A DNA stretch of 7,283 nt from Solirubrobacterales bacterium. Its GTDB lineage: Bacteria; Actinomycetota; Thermoleophilia; Solirubrobacterales; Solirubrobacteraceae. Of the stretch, positions 1 through 5,461 are shown piece by piece (within the stretch, counting starts at the first letter, position 1; each line of letters opens with the position of its first letter). Under the pieces are notes generated by a model. That model made no database searches and was not told the origin of the DNA. It saw nothing but the letters and a program-made list of their open reading frames with translations. The position numbers were made by a program, and so were the translations under genes. The stretch covers positions 1 to 7,283 of the forward strand of contig JACDAP010000055.1 in assembly GCA_013695395.1 (NCBI GenBank). Direction: 5' to 3'.

Positions 1-54
1 CCACGGAAGTTCCCTCACAGGGGTTGGCGCCCGGCGGCGGCAAGCACCCAGCCT
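1..54 (-). promoter_or_regulatory. possible cobalamin (B12) riboswitch, 5' part, cut by the window edge
   Basis: Read on the minus strand, the bases directly after the BenE stop codon contain GGTGC (44-48), then GCGCC (26-30), then CCTGTGAGGGAA (10-21), then CCGTGG at the edge (1-6). GGTGC can pair fully with GCGCC (one G-U pair). The order GGTGC, paired arm, CTGTGAG, GGGAA, then the first arm of a CCGTGG hairpin resembles the 5' half of the cobalamin riboswitch as I know the family. The diagnostic 3' half (the returning hairpin arm, CCCGC and ACTGT) would lie outside the window, so the call cannot be closed. If right, it controls a minus-strand gene to the left, not BenE. The call rests on recalled consensus, not on a covariance search. 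Confidence 0.35.
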
Positions 55-1344
55 TCACGCCGGGCTCGCCGGAGCCGCGGGTGCTTCCGCCGCCGCGCTG
101 CCCTCGGCCGCCCGGGGCGGACGCACCGCGCGCACCCGCTGGAGCCCCATCAGCGTGAGGCCGGCGGCGAGTCCCCAGAACGCGGAGGAGAGGCCGAAGG
201 TCGTGATCGCGGAGGCGCTCACGACGAACGTGACCACAGCGGGCTCCCGGTGCTCGGGTGCCTCCAGTGCGGCGCTGAGCGAACCACCGAGCGCGCCCAG
301 CAGGGCGAGCCCGGCGACCGCCTCGATCAGCCCGTCCGGCGCGCTGGTCACAAGCGCCGTGGCGAGCCCCGCGCTCAGGCCGAGCACGAGGTAGGTCGCC
401 CCGCTGGCCACAGCAGCGACCCATCGACGGGCCGGGTCCGGGTGGGCCTCCGGGCCGGCGACGAGCGCGGCGGTGATCGCGGCCAGGTTCACCGCGAAGA
501 CGCCGAAGGGGGCACCGAGGACGGTCGTCCCGCCGGTCGTCGCGAGGATCGGGCGCAGCGGCGGCCGGTACCCGTTGGCGACCAGGACCCCCATGCCCGG
601 GACGTTCTGAGAGGCCATCGTGACCACGAAGAGCGGAAGCGCGACGCCGAGCAGCGCGCCGACGCTGAGCGACGGGACCACGCCGTCAAGCACCGGGAGC
701 GCCCCGGTGGGCCCGGCCTCGAGCGGCTCGAAGGCGACGACCACGAAGATCGCCGCGAGGAGCGCTCCCGGGACCGCCCAGCGCCGGGCGAGCACGCTCA
801 GCAGCGCCCAGGTCGCGATCACCGGCCCTGCCGCAGCCGGAATATCCACCGCGGCGCGGACCGGCGCCAGGCACAGCGGTAGCAGCACCCCCGCGAGCAT
901 GGCGCTGGCGACCGGGATCGGGATGCGGGCGATCGCCTTGCCGAGCGCGCCCCACAGCCCGGCGAGCGCGAGCAGGGCCCCGCACACCATGAAGGCCCCG
1001 ACGGCCGCCGCGTACCCGCCGCTCACCGGCCCGGCCCCCACCAGCAACGCTGCGCCCGGGGTCGACCAGGCGAGCAGGATCGGCATCCGCGTGCGCAGGC
1101 TCAGTCCGGCGCTCGCCACGGCCATGACGGCGCAGACGGCGAAGAGCCCTGAGGCCGCCTGCGACGGCGACGCTCCGACCCCGCGCAGCCCGGCGAGCAC
1201 GACCGCGAAGGTACTCGCGAAGCCGACCACGGCGGCCACCGCACCGGCGAGGATCGGCTGGCTGCTCCCCCCGGAGACGGCCGCGGGGGTTCCCGTCGCG
1301 GAGTTCGCGCCGAGGATGCCCACGGGGCGGCCGTCGGCACTCAA
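55..1344 (-). CDS. benE: BenE-family benzoate/H+ symporter-like membrane transporter
   Basis: Predicted inner-membrane carrier of about 429 aa, nearly all alternating hydrophobic segments (about 10-12 helices between residues 30 and 405). BenE-family marks are visible: PILLAWSTPGAALL near residues 88-101, the TMASQNVPGMGVLVANGY block near 242-259, and APFGVFAVNLAAITAA near 278-293. Known members import benzoate with protons; the substrate here is not proven. The frame stays open to 1437, but the upstream residues lie inside the regulator gene and are arginine/proline-rich and unlike a transporter. I chose TTG at 1344 because it overlaps the regulator stop as TTGA, with GGTGGAG just upstream; GTG at 1323 is the alternative. 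The C-terminal tail (about 408-429) is Ala/Pro-rich and probably cytoplasmic. It is probably co-transcribed and translationally coupled with the XRE-cupin gene. Confidence 0.9.
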   Translation of the reverse strand: MSADGRPVGILGANSATGTPAAVSGGSSQPILAGAVAAVVGFASTFAVVLAGLRGVGASPSQAASGLFAVCAVMAVASAGLSLRTRMPILLAWSTPGAALLVGAGPVSGGYAAAVGAFMVCGALLALAGLWGALGKAIARIPIPVASAMLAGVLLPLCLAPVRAAVDIPAAAGPVIATWALLSVLARRWAVPGALLAAIFVVVAFEPLEAGPTGALPVLDGVVPSLSVGALLGVALPLFVVTMASQNVPGMGVLVANGYRPPLRPILATTGGTTVLGAPFGVFAVNLAAITAALVAGPEAHPDPARRWVAAVASGATYLVLGLSAGLATALVTSAPDGLIEAVAGLALLGALGGSLSAALEAPEHREPAVVTFVVSASAITTFGLSSAFWGLAAGLTLMGLQRVRAVRPPRAAEGSAAAEAPAAPASPA

Positions 1345-1925
1345 GGCTCCACCGGCGGGTAGAGAATGAAGTCCAGCAGGTGGCAGGTGCCCCGGCCACG
1401 GGTGCGGTAGACGTGCTCGACGTCGGCCGCGAACCACAGTGCGTCGCCCGGGCCGAGCCGCTCGAGGGCGCCCGCCGGTCCCACCTCGGCGCTCCCCGCC
1501 GTGATCACCACGACCTCCTCCACGCCAGGCAGGTGCGGCGGGCCGAGCCGCTCGGCTGCCGGCGGCAACTCGATGGCGAACAGCTCGCTGCGACGTGCAC
1601 GACCGTCGGTGTGCAACAGCCGCCCGACGATGCCGGAGGGATCGGGGATCGCGTCGCCCTCGGTCGCTCGGATGAGGCGGGTCCGCGGCGCCGGTGCGTC
1701 CACGAGCAGGTCCCCGAGCGGCAGGGCGAGCGCGCGGGCGACCGCCCAGAGTGTCGCGATCGACGGGTTGCCTTCGCCGCGCTCGATGCGCGCGAGGATC
1801 GTACGCGAGAGCTCGCTGCGCTCGGCCAGATCGGCGACCGAGAGCTCCTGCGCGAGACGGTGGCCGCGGATCAGGCGACCGACCCGCGCGGCGAGCTCGT
1901 CGGGCGACGTGTCATTCGAGTGCAC
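1341..1925 (-). CDS. XRE-family regulator with C-terminal cupin domain
   Basis: Protein of 194 aa with two domains. Residues about 11-70 form an XRE helix-turn-helix (VADLAERSELSRTILARIERGEGNPSIATLWAVA region, where SRTILARIERG is the recognition part). Residues about 110-190 form a small cupin barrel with HLPGVEEVVV near 131-140 and a GDALWFAADVEHVY strand pair near 160-173; His131, Glu136/137 and His171 are candidate ligand or metal contacts. Proteins of this design are usually ligand-responsive repressors or activators of a neighbouring gene. Here the neighbour is BenE, whose start overlaps this stop, so an aromatic acid or a related uptake substrate is a reasonable guess for the effector, by inference only. 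The GTG start at 1925 has no Shine-Dalgarno but has TAGAGT eight bases upstream, suggesting a leaderless mRNA. A repeated box overlaps the promoter and start, suggesting autoregulation. Confidence 0.9.
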   Translation of the reverse strand: MHSNDTSPDELAARVGRLIRGHRLAQELSVADLAERSELSRTILARIERGEGNPSIATLWAVARALALPLGDLLVDAPAPRTRLIRATEGDAIPDPSGIVGRLLHTDGRARRSELFAIELPPAAERLGPPHLPGVEEVVVITAGSAEVGPAGALERLGPGDALWFAADVEHVYRTRGRGTCHLLDFILYPPVEP

Positions 1926-1946
1926 GACTACACACTCTAGTGCACG
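1919..1946. promoter_or_regulatory. twin operator-like boxes at the XRE-cupin promoter
   Basis: AGTGCACG occurs twice on the plus strand, at 1919-1926 and 1939-1946, exactly 20 bp apart start to start, which is about two helical turns. Each copy contains the palindrome GTGCAC, so each could hold a small dimer or half-site. One copy lies over the GTG start codon of the regulator. The other abuts and overlaps by one base the TAGAGT -10 candidate. A protein bound to both would block transcription of the regulator and BenE. That it is the regulator's own site is inferred from position. Confidence 0.55.
1934..1939 (-). promoter_or_regulatory. -10 candidate TAGAGT for the XRE-cupin/BenE unit
   Basis: On the minus strand TAGAGT fits TANNNT and ends eight bases before the GTG start at 1925, so transcription would begin at or within a couple of bases of the start codon. 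No good -35 is visible at 16-18 bases. It sits between the two AGTGCACG boxes, touching the upstream one. Confidence 0.5.
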
Positions 1947-1979
1947 CGCCTCGCTTACCCTCGTGGCACGACCTGCCCC

Positions 1980-3275
1980 TCAGCCCGCGAGCACCACCTC
2001 GGCACCCCGGTCGGGCGCGAAGGTGATCGAGCGGCGCAGCGTGTGCTCGGGCGCCGGATCGGGGGCGCGCAGCTCGGTCCGCCCCGCGATCGCCTTCAGC
2101 ACCGCCTGCATCTCGAACAGCGCGAATGCCGCCCCCAGGCAGCGCCGGACCCCACCGCCGAACGGGATCCACGTGTAGGTGCCGGGCTTGACGCCGAGGA
2201 AGCGCTCAGGACGGAAGACGTGCGGATCCGGGTAGAGCTCCGGGCGCCGGTGGACGAGCGTGATGCACGGCGCGACCTTCACTCCGGCCGGGAGGTCGTG
2301 CCCGGCGATCCGCATCGGCTCCTTCAGCTTGCGGACCACGAGCGGCAGGACCGGCCGCAGCCGGAGCGTCTCGTGGCAGACGGCCTCGAGGTAGGCCGAG
2401 CCCTCCTCGTCGCGGATGCGCTCCATCGATCCGGGGGTGCGAAGGAGTCGTTCGACCGCCCAGGAGAGCGCGGTCGCGGTGGTTTCGTGACCGGCGACCA
2501 GGAGGGTGACGAGCTCGTCGCGAAGCTCGGTGTCGCCCATGGGGTCCCCCGCCTCGTCGGTGGCCTGAAGCAGGAGCGAGAGGATGTCCTCGCGCGCCTC
2601 CAGGTCGCCGGCGGCACGCCGCGCGCGGATCTCCTCGCGGATCAGCCGGTCAACCGGCTCGAGGACCCGCCGGAAAAAGGGGAGGCGGACCGCCCGTTCG
2701 GGTCCGAGCGTGACGATCAGCCCGAAGGCGGCCGGGGTGCCGACGAGGTCGAGCAGGTCACGCAGGGCCGTGCGCAGGGCTTCGAGCCGCTCCCCGGTCC
2801 GCAGGCCGAAGACCGCGCCGAGAATGATCTCGAGCGTCACCGCCTGCATCCGCGGCGCGAGCGGGAAGGTCGCTCCGCGAGGCCAGGTCGCGATCTCCGC
2901 CTCGGCGATCTCCCGCATCAGCGCCCCGTAGCGCTGCATCCGCTCGCCGTGGAACGGAGGCAGCAGTAGCCGCCGCTCGCGCAGGTGCTCTGGCCCGTCG
3001 AGCAGGAGGACCGAGCGGGCGCCGAGAATCGGGAGCAGGATGCGGTTGCCCTCGCCGGCGAGGAGCAGGTTCGGGTCGCCGGTGAAGACCTCACGGACCG
3101 CGTCGGGGTGGGCGAGCATGACCCACGGGCCCTCGTTGGGCAAGCGCATGGTGAAGACGTCGCCGTGCTCGCGGTGCTGACGCATGAGGAACGGCACGGG
3201 CCGCGTGAGCCAGGCCAGCGCCTGCGCGGGGAGCGGCATCCGGACCGGGCTGGGCAGATCCGCGAGCGCAGGCAT
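1980..3275 (-). CDS. cytochrome P450, CYP135/CYP138-like
   Basis: Haem-thiolate monooxygenase of about 431 aa, the usual length for a soluble bacterial P450. All key motifs are intact: I-helix oxygen-activation motif AGHETT (261-266), K-helix ExxR as ETLR (302-305), PERF (357-360), and the haem loop FGGGVRRCLG (372-381) with Cys379 as the iron ligand. The C-helix HxxxR region is at 98-102. The general look (PFLMRQHREHGDVF and LLDGPEHLRERRLLLPPFH near the N-terminus) recalls the mycobacterial CYP135/CYP138 group; the substrate is unknown. No ferredoxin or ferredoxin reductase gene is present in the window, so electron partners must come from elsewhere. I chose ATG at 3275, which has TAGCGT eight bases upstream; TTG at 3284 with AGGAG five bases upstream is a real competitor and would add three residues. 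It is followed after 54 bases by the XRE-cupin gene, which has its own promoter candidate. Confidence 0.95.
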   Translation of the reverse strand: MPALADLPSPVRMPLPAQALAWLTRPVPFLMRQHREHGDVFTMRLPNEGPWVMLAHPDAVREVFTGDPNLLLAGEGNRILLPILGARSVLLLDGPEHLRERRLLLPPFHGERMQRYGALMREIAEAEIATWPRGATFPLAPRMQAVTLEIILGAVFGLRTGERLEALRTALRDLLDLVGTPAAFGLIVTLGPERAVRLPFFRRVLEPVDRLIREEIRARRAAGDLEAREDILSLLLQATDEAGDPMGDTELRDELVTLLVAGHETTATALSWAVERLLRTPGSMERIRDEEGSAYLEAVCHETLRLRPVLPLVVRKLKEPMRIAGHDLPAGVKVAPCITLVHRRPELYPDPHVFRPERFLGVKPGTYTWIPFGGGVRRCLGAAFALFEMQAVLKAIAGRTELRAPDPAPEHTLRRSITFAPDRGAEVVLAG

Positions 3276-3281
3276 GGTCGG

Positions 3282-3294
3282 CAACGCTACTCCT
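3282..3294 (-). promoter_or_regulatory. alternative P450 start: AGGAG Shine-Dalgarno and TTG
   Basis: On the minus strand AGGAG (3294-3290) is followed by five bases and TTG (3284-3282), a well-spaced ribosome site in frame with the P450. It overlaps the TAGCGT -10 candidate used for the ATG at 3275, so the two start models exclude each other on one transcript. AGGAG is 14 bases from the ATG, too far to serve it well. Confidence 0.35.
3284..3289 (-). promoter_or_regulatory. -10 candidate TAGCGT for the P450 gene
   Basis: TAGCGT on the minus strand ends eight bases before the ATG at 3275, the same geometry as the XRE-cupin promoter. It predicts a leaderless or nearly leaderless P450 mRNA. It lies in a 45-base gap shared with the divergent 65-aa gene. 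Confidence 0.45.
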
Positions 3295-3308
3295 GCGCCC
3301 GCACGGGG

Positions 3309-3314
3309 TAGGCG
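3309..3314 (+). promoter_or_regulatory. weak -10-like TAGGCG before the 65-aa gene
   Basis: TAGGCG ends six bases before the ATG at 3321. It has TA at the right place but lacks the final T of TANNNT, so it is the weakest member of the set. No good Shine-Dalgarno is present either. Confidence 0.25.
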
Positions 3315-3320
3315 CCGCCC

Positions 3321-3518
3321 ATGGTCACCTTCGACACCGCCGACGCCCACGCCCGCCTCGACGCCCTGGCCGAGAAGCTCGGGGAGTGCCGCGCGGCGCT
3401 CATGGTCGCCGACGAGGGCGACCCGACCGCGCTCGAGTCGATGCGCGCGACGGTCGACGCGATGGCCTCGGATCTCGCGGTTCTCCGCACCGCGGTGGGC
3501 GGTGCGGATCTCGGCTGA
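3321..3518 (+). CDS. small hypothetical helical protein, 65 aa
   Basis: I do not recognise a family. The frame looks genuinely coding: almost every third codon position is G or C, and the amino-acid mix is balanced and acidic rather than the Arg/Pro/Gly-rich mix of chance frames in such DNA. The sequence reads as two helices, about 6-31 (DAHARLDALAEKLGECRAAL) and about 36-60 (TALESMRATVDAMASDLAVL), joined by a DEGDP turn, so a helical hairpin or short coiled coil is likely. There is one cysteine (Cys23) and no signal peptide or membrane segment. It diverges from the P450 across 45 bases and is followed after 26 bases by the PPOX gene, which has its own promoter candidate. ATG at 3321 is the only sensible start. 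Confidence 0.7.
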   Translation: MVTFDTADAHARLDALAEKLGECRAALMVADEGDPTALESMRATVDAMASDLAVLRTAVGGADLG

Positions 3519-3531
3519 GCCCGGGCTTCCG

Positions 3532-3537
3532 TAGCCT
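3532..3537 (+). promoter_or_regulatory. -10 candidate TAGCCT for the PPOX/MOSC unit
   Basis: TAGCCT is followed by exactly seven bases and then the GTG start at 3545. There is no Shine-Dalgarno in the 26-base gap. This predicts a leaderless mRNA starting at the GTG. No clear -35 is seen. Confidence 0.5.
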
Positions 3538-3544
3538 CCGCACC

Positions 3545-4180
3545 GTGACCGACGGTCCGTTCACCCACCTCGTCACCTCGGAGGAGGAGCTCCGTGCGGG
3601 CGGGTACCCGGAGCCGCCGCCCCGCGCCTGGGCGAAGGAGCTCGAGGCGCTCGACGAGCACTGCGCCGCGTTCCTGGCGCGGTCGCCCCTGGTCATGCTC
3701 GCCACCAGCAGCCCAGGCGGACGGCCGACCGTCAGCCCCCGCGGTGGCCCGGCCGGGTTCGTGCGGATGCTCGATCCGAGCCGGATCGCCTGGGCGGACC
3801 TGACCGGTAACCGGCGCCTGGACGCCTTCCGCCACATCCTCGCCAACCCCGAGGTCGGGCTCCTCGCGTGCATCCCCGGCCTGCGCGAGACGCTCCGCAT
3901 CGACGGCACCGCCTACCTCACGCGGGACCCGGCGATCCTCCGCGCCGTCGACGTCCCGGGCCGCACCGCGGAGCTCGCGGTCGGGCTGCGCGTCCGGGTC
4001 GCGTTCCTCCAGTGCGGCAAGGCGATGATCCGCTCGCGGGTCTGGGAGCCGGAGAGCTGGCCGGCGGCGGAGGACCTCCCTTCCCCGGCGAGGATGCTGC
4101 GCGCGGCGCGTGCGGACGGCACGAGCCTGGAGGAGGTCGAGGCGATCCTCGACGAGAGCTATACGACGCGGCTGTGGTGA
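3545..4180 (+). CDS. PPOX-fold FMN-binding flavoprotein, MSMEG_1061/DR2398 type
   Basis: Protein of 211 aa in the pyridoxamine 5'-phosphate oxidase-like split-barrel superfamily. The split barrel starts near residue 42 (ARSPLVMLATSSPGGRPTVSPRGGPAGFV) and continues through IAWADLTGNRRLDAFRHILANP (about 81-102), VGLLACIPG (104-112) and ETLRIDGTAYLTRD (115-128). The C-terminal QCGKAMIRSRVWEPESWP (156-173) is typical of the MSMEG_1061-like subgroup. Members of this fold bind FMN or F420; by subgroup I expect FMN, but the reaction is unknown and it is probably not the vitamin B6 enzyme. An upstream extension is open but its composition is that of a chance frame, and GTG 3545 places a TANNNT hexamer at leaderless distance. 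Its TGA overlaps the MOSC start as GTGA, so the two are probably made together. Confidence 0.88.
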   Translation: MTDGPFTHLVTSEEELRAGGYPEPPPRAWAKELEALDEHCAAFLARSPLVMLATSSPGGRPTVSPRGGPAGFVRMLDPSRIAWADLTGNRRLDAFRHILANPEVGLLACIPGLRETLRIDGTAYLTRDPAILRAVDVPGRTAELAVGLRVRVAFLQCGKAMIRSRVWEPESWPAAEDLPSPARMLRAARADGTSLEEVEAILDESYTTRLW

Positions 4181-4890
4181 GCGCCGCCGGGACGGTCCGC
4201 TCGCTCCACCGCTGGCCCGTCAAGTCCATGGGCGGCGAGCCCGTGGACTCCTTCGCGCTCACCCGCGACGGCGTGGCGGGCGACCGCGCCCACGTGCTCT
4301 ACGACGTCCATCGAGGCGCGCCGCGTCAGCTCACCGCGCGCCAGGCGCCACGGCTGCTCGCCTGGCGGGCGGGCTACGGCGCCTGGGACGGGACGCACGG
4401 CGCGCTGCGCTCGCCCGAGCTCACCGCGCCCGACGGGCGCACCTTCGCCTGGGAGGATCCGGAGCTCCCCGGCGCACTCGCCGAGGAGCTCGGGCGCACG
4501 GTGGAGCTCCGCACGAACCCGCGCGGCCAGCCAGACCTCCCCGCCTCGCTGCTGATCACCACGCAGGCCACCCACGACGCGGTCGAAGCCGAGCTCGGCC
4601 GCGCGCTCGACCTGCGCCGCTGGCGGACCAACGTCCACGTCCGCCTCGACGCGGAGGCGTTCGCGGAGGAGGGGTGGGAGGGGCGCGTCCTCACCGTCGG
4701 CGAGGCGACCTTCGACCTGCTCCACCCGTGCGTGCGTTGCGTGATCCCGACCCGGGATCCCGACACCCAGGAGAAGTTCGCGCCGCTTCTGCGCCACCTG
4801 ACCCGTGAGCACGGCGGGCTCTTCGGGATGAACGCGCGGGCCCGCGGTCCCGCGCGGATCCGGGTTGGCGACCCCGTGCGGATCGCTTGA
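4177..4890 (+). CDS. MOSC domain protein with N-terminal beta-barrel (YcbX/mARC-like core)
   Basis: Protein of 237 aa. Residues 1-95 match the MOSC N-terminal barrel (VRSLHRWPVKSMGGEPVDSF, then DGVAGDRAHVLYD); residues about 115-236 are the MOSC domain, with RRWRTNVHVRLD (148-158) and the PCVRCVIPTRDPDT block (184-197). In mARC and YcbX the second cysteine of the CxRC motif binds the molybdenum of the cofactor; here that is Cys188. Unlike E. coli YcbX it has no C-terminal 2Fe-2S ferredoxin domain, so a separate electron donor would be needed. Known relatives reduce N-hydroxylated compounds or handle sulfur; the substrate here is unknown. The GTG at 4177 overlaps the PPOX stop by four bases; GTG at 4174 is one codon upstream and equally possible. 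No Shine-Dalgarno is evident, consistent with coupled re-initiation. Confidence 0.9.
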   Translation: MSAAGTVRSLHRWPVKSMGGEPVDSFALTRDGVAGDRAHVLYDVHRGAPRQLTARQAPRLLAWRAGYGAWDGTHGALRSPELTAPDGRTFAWEDPELPGALAEELGRTVELRTNPRGQPDLPASLLITTQATHDAVEAELGRALDLRRWRTNVHVRLDAEAFAEEGWEGRVLTVGEATFDLLHPCVRCVIPTRDPDTQEKFAPLLRHLTREHGGLFGMNARARGPARIRVGDPVRIA

Positions 4891-4904
4891 TCGACCCGGC
4901 GAAG

Positions 4905-4910
4905 TACCGT
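4905..4910 (+). promoter_or_regulatory. -10 candidate TACCGT for the MarR gene
   Basis: TACCGT lies in the 31-base gap after the MOSC gene and ends eleven bases before the ATG at 4922, so the leader would be only about four or five bases. The GGCAGG near the ATG is a poor Shine-Dalgarno. Spacing is looser than at the other starts. Confidence 0.35.
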
Positions 4911-4921
4911 CCCCGGCAGGC

Positions 4922-5338
4922 ATGCGCGCCACCGACTCCGCCACCGAGCTCTGGACCCTGCTCAGCCAGGTGATGATGGCCCGCCGCGGACACACGCTCG
5001 CGATCGCCGCCGAGCTCGGGCTCTCCCCGCCGCAGATGTGGGCCCTGCGCCACCTTGAATCGGAGACCCCGCTGCCGATGAGCACGCTCGCCGGGCTCCT
5101 GCACTGCGACAACTCGAACGTCACGGGGATCGTCGACCGGCTGGAGGCACGTGGCCTGGTCGAGCGCCGGCCCGCCGCGCACGACCGGCGCGTCAAGCAC
5201 CTCCACCTGACCGCCGCGGGCACCGAGCTGCGCGGGCAGGTGGGCGAACGGATGGCCGAGACCCCCGAGGCTTTCGCGCGGCTCGACGCCTCCGAGCAGC
5301 AGCAACTCGTCGCGCTCCTGCGCAAGATCGCCATGTAA
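4922..5338 (+). CDS. MarR-family transcriptional regulator
   Basis: Protein of 138 aa, normal length for MarR. It begins with a dimerisation helix (residues 5-30), then LSPPQMWALRHLE (34-46), a helix-turn-helix MSTLAGLLHCDNSNVTGIVDRLEARGLV (53-80; the SNVTGIVDRLE part is the recognition helix), a wing with the family DRR signature (AHDRRVKHLHLT, 86-97), and a C-terminal dimerisation helix. MarR proteins usually repress their own operon or a neighbour and release DNA on binding a small phenolic molecule or on oxidation. Cys62 lies between the HTH helices and could be redox-active, a guess only. I preferred the ATG at 4922 over the in-frame TTG at 4865, which lies inside the MOSC gene. The stop is TAA. 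The NHL gene starts 39 bases later with its own promoter candidate, so a target cannot be assigned. Confidence 0.92.
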   Translation: MRATDSATELWTLLSQVMMARRGHTLAIAAELGLSPPQMWALRHLESETPLPMSTLAGLLHCDNSNVTGIVDRLEARGLVERRPAAHDRRVKHLHLTAAGTELRGQVGERMAETPEAFARLDASEQQQLVALLRKIAM

Positions 5339-5364
5339 TTGCGACCCCGATGGCGCCGTCCCGT

Positions 5365-5370
5365 TACGTT
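5365..5370 (+). promoter_or_regulatory. -10 candidate TACGTT for the NHL gene
   Basis: TACGTT is followed by exactly seven bases and the ATG at 5378, the same geometry as the PPOX promoter. There is no Shine-Dalgarno. A TTGCGA at 5339-5344, right after the MarR stop, resembles a -35, but the 20-base spacer is longer than usual. Confidence 0.5.
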
Positions 5371-5377
5371 CCCTCTG

Positions 5378-5461
5378 ATGGGCGGGCGGCGTCAACGAGG
5401 CGGGACCCTCACCGCGGCACTGCTCGCCGCGTGCGCGCTGACGCCGGCGCTCGCCAGCGCG
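5378..5461 (+). other. signal peptide of the NHL protein, type I or lipoprotein type
   Basis: Residues 1-28 show a basic N-region (Arg4, Arg5, Arg7), a hydrophobic core (10-25) and ALASA before Gln29, a good type I cleavage site. The core also contains LAAC (16-19), which fits the lipobox, so lipidation at Cys19 is possible. The Arg4-Arg5 pair lacks the rest of a Tat motif. Confidence 0.8.

Noticed and set aside
250..1369. Plus-strand open frames opposite BenE (250-882 and 620-1369)
   Set aside because: Arg/Gly or Ser/Ala/Thr/Pro-rich chance frames in GC-rich DNA; the minus frame carries clear BenE motifs and membrane segments.
2043..2969. Plus-strand open frame of 308 codons opposite the P450
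   Set aside because: Composition is dominated by Arg, Asp, Glu and Gly without a domain pattern; the minus frame has all P450 motifs.
3519..3531. CCCGGG palindrome after the 65-aa gene as a terminator
   Set aside because: No stem long enough with a loop, and no T-run; it is just a GC-rich palindrome.
4881..4896. GATCGCTTGATC spaced palindrome at the end of the MOSC gene as a MarR operator
   Set aside because: It is short, lies largely in coding sequence, and GATC is common in such DNA; not enough to call a site.
4159..5334. Minus-strand open frame of 391 codons opposite MOSC and MarR
   Set aside because: It spans two well-supported plus-strand genes and their gap, shows no domain, and has chance-frame composition.
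5339..5377. MarR/NHL gap searched for a terminator or MarR-type inverted repeat
   Set aside because: Only the -10 candidate and a loose TTGCGA are visible; no convincing inverted repeat or hairpin.
5378..5400. Tat signal from the Arg-Arg pair of the NHL protein
   Set aside because: The residues after the pair (Gln-Arg-Gly-Gly) do not fit the consensus, which needs a hydrophobic residue at the fourth position.
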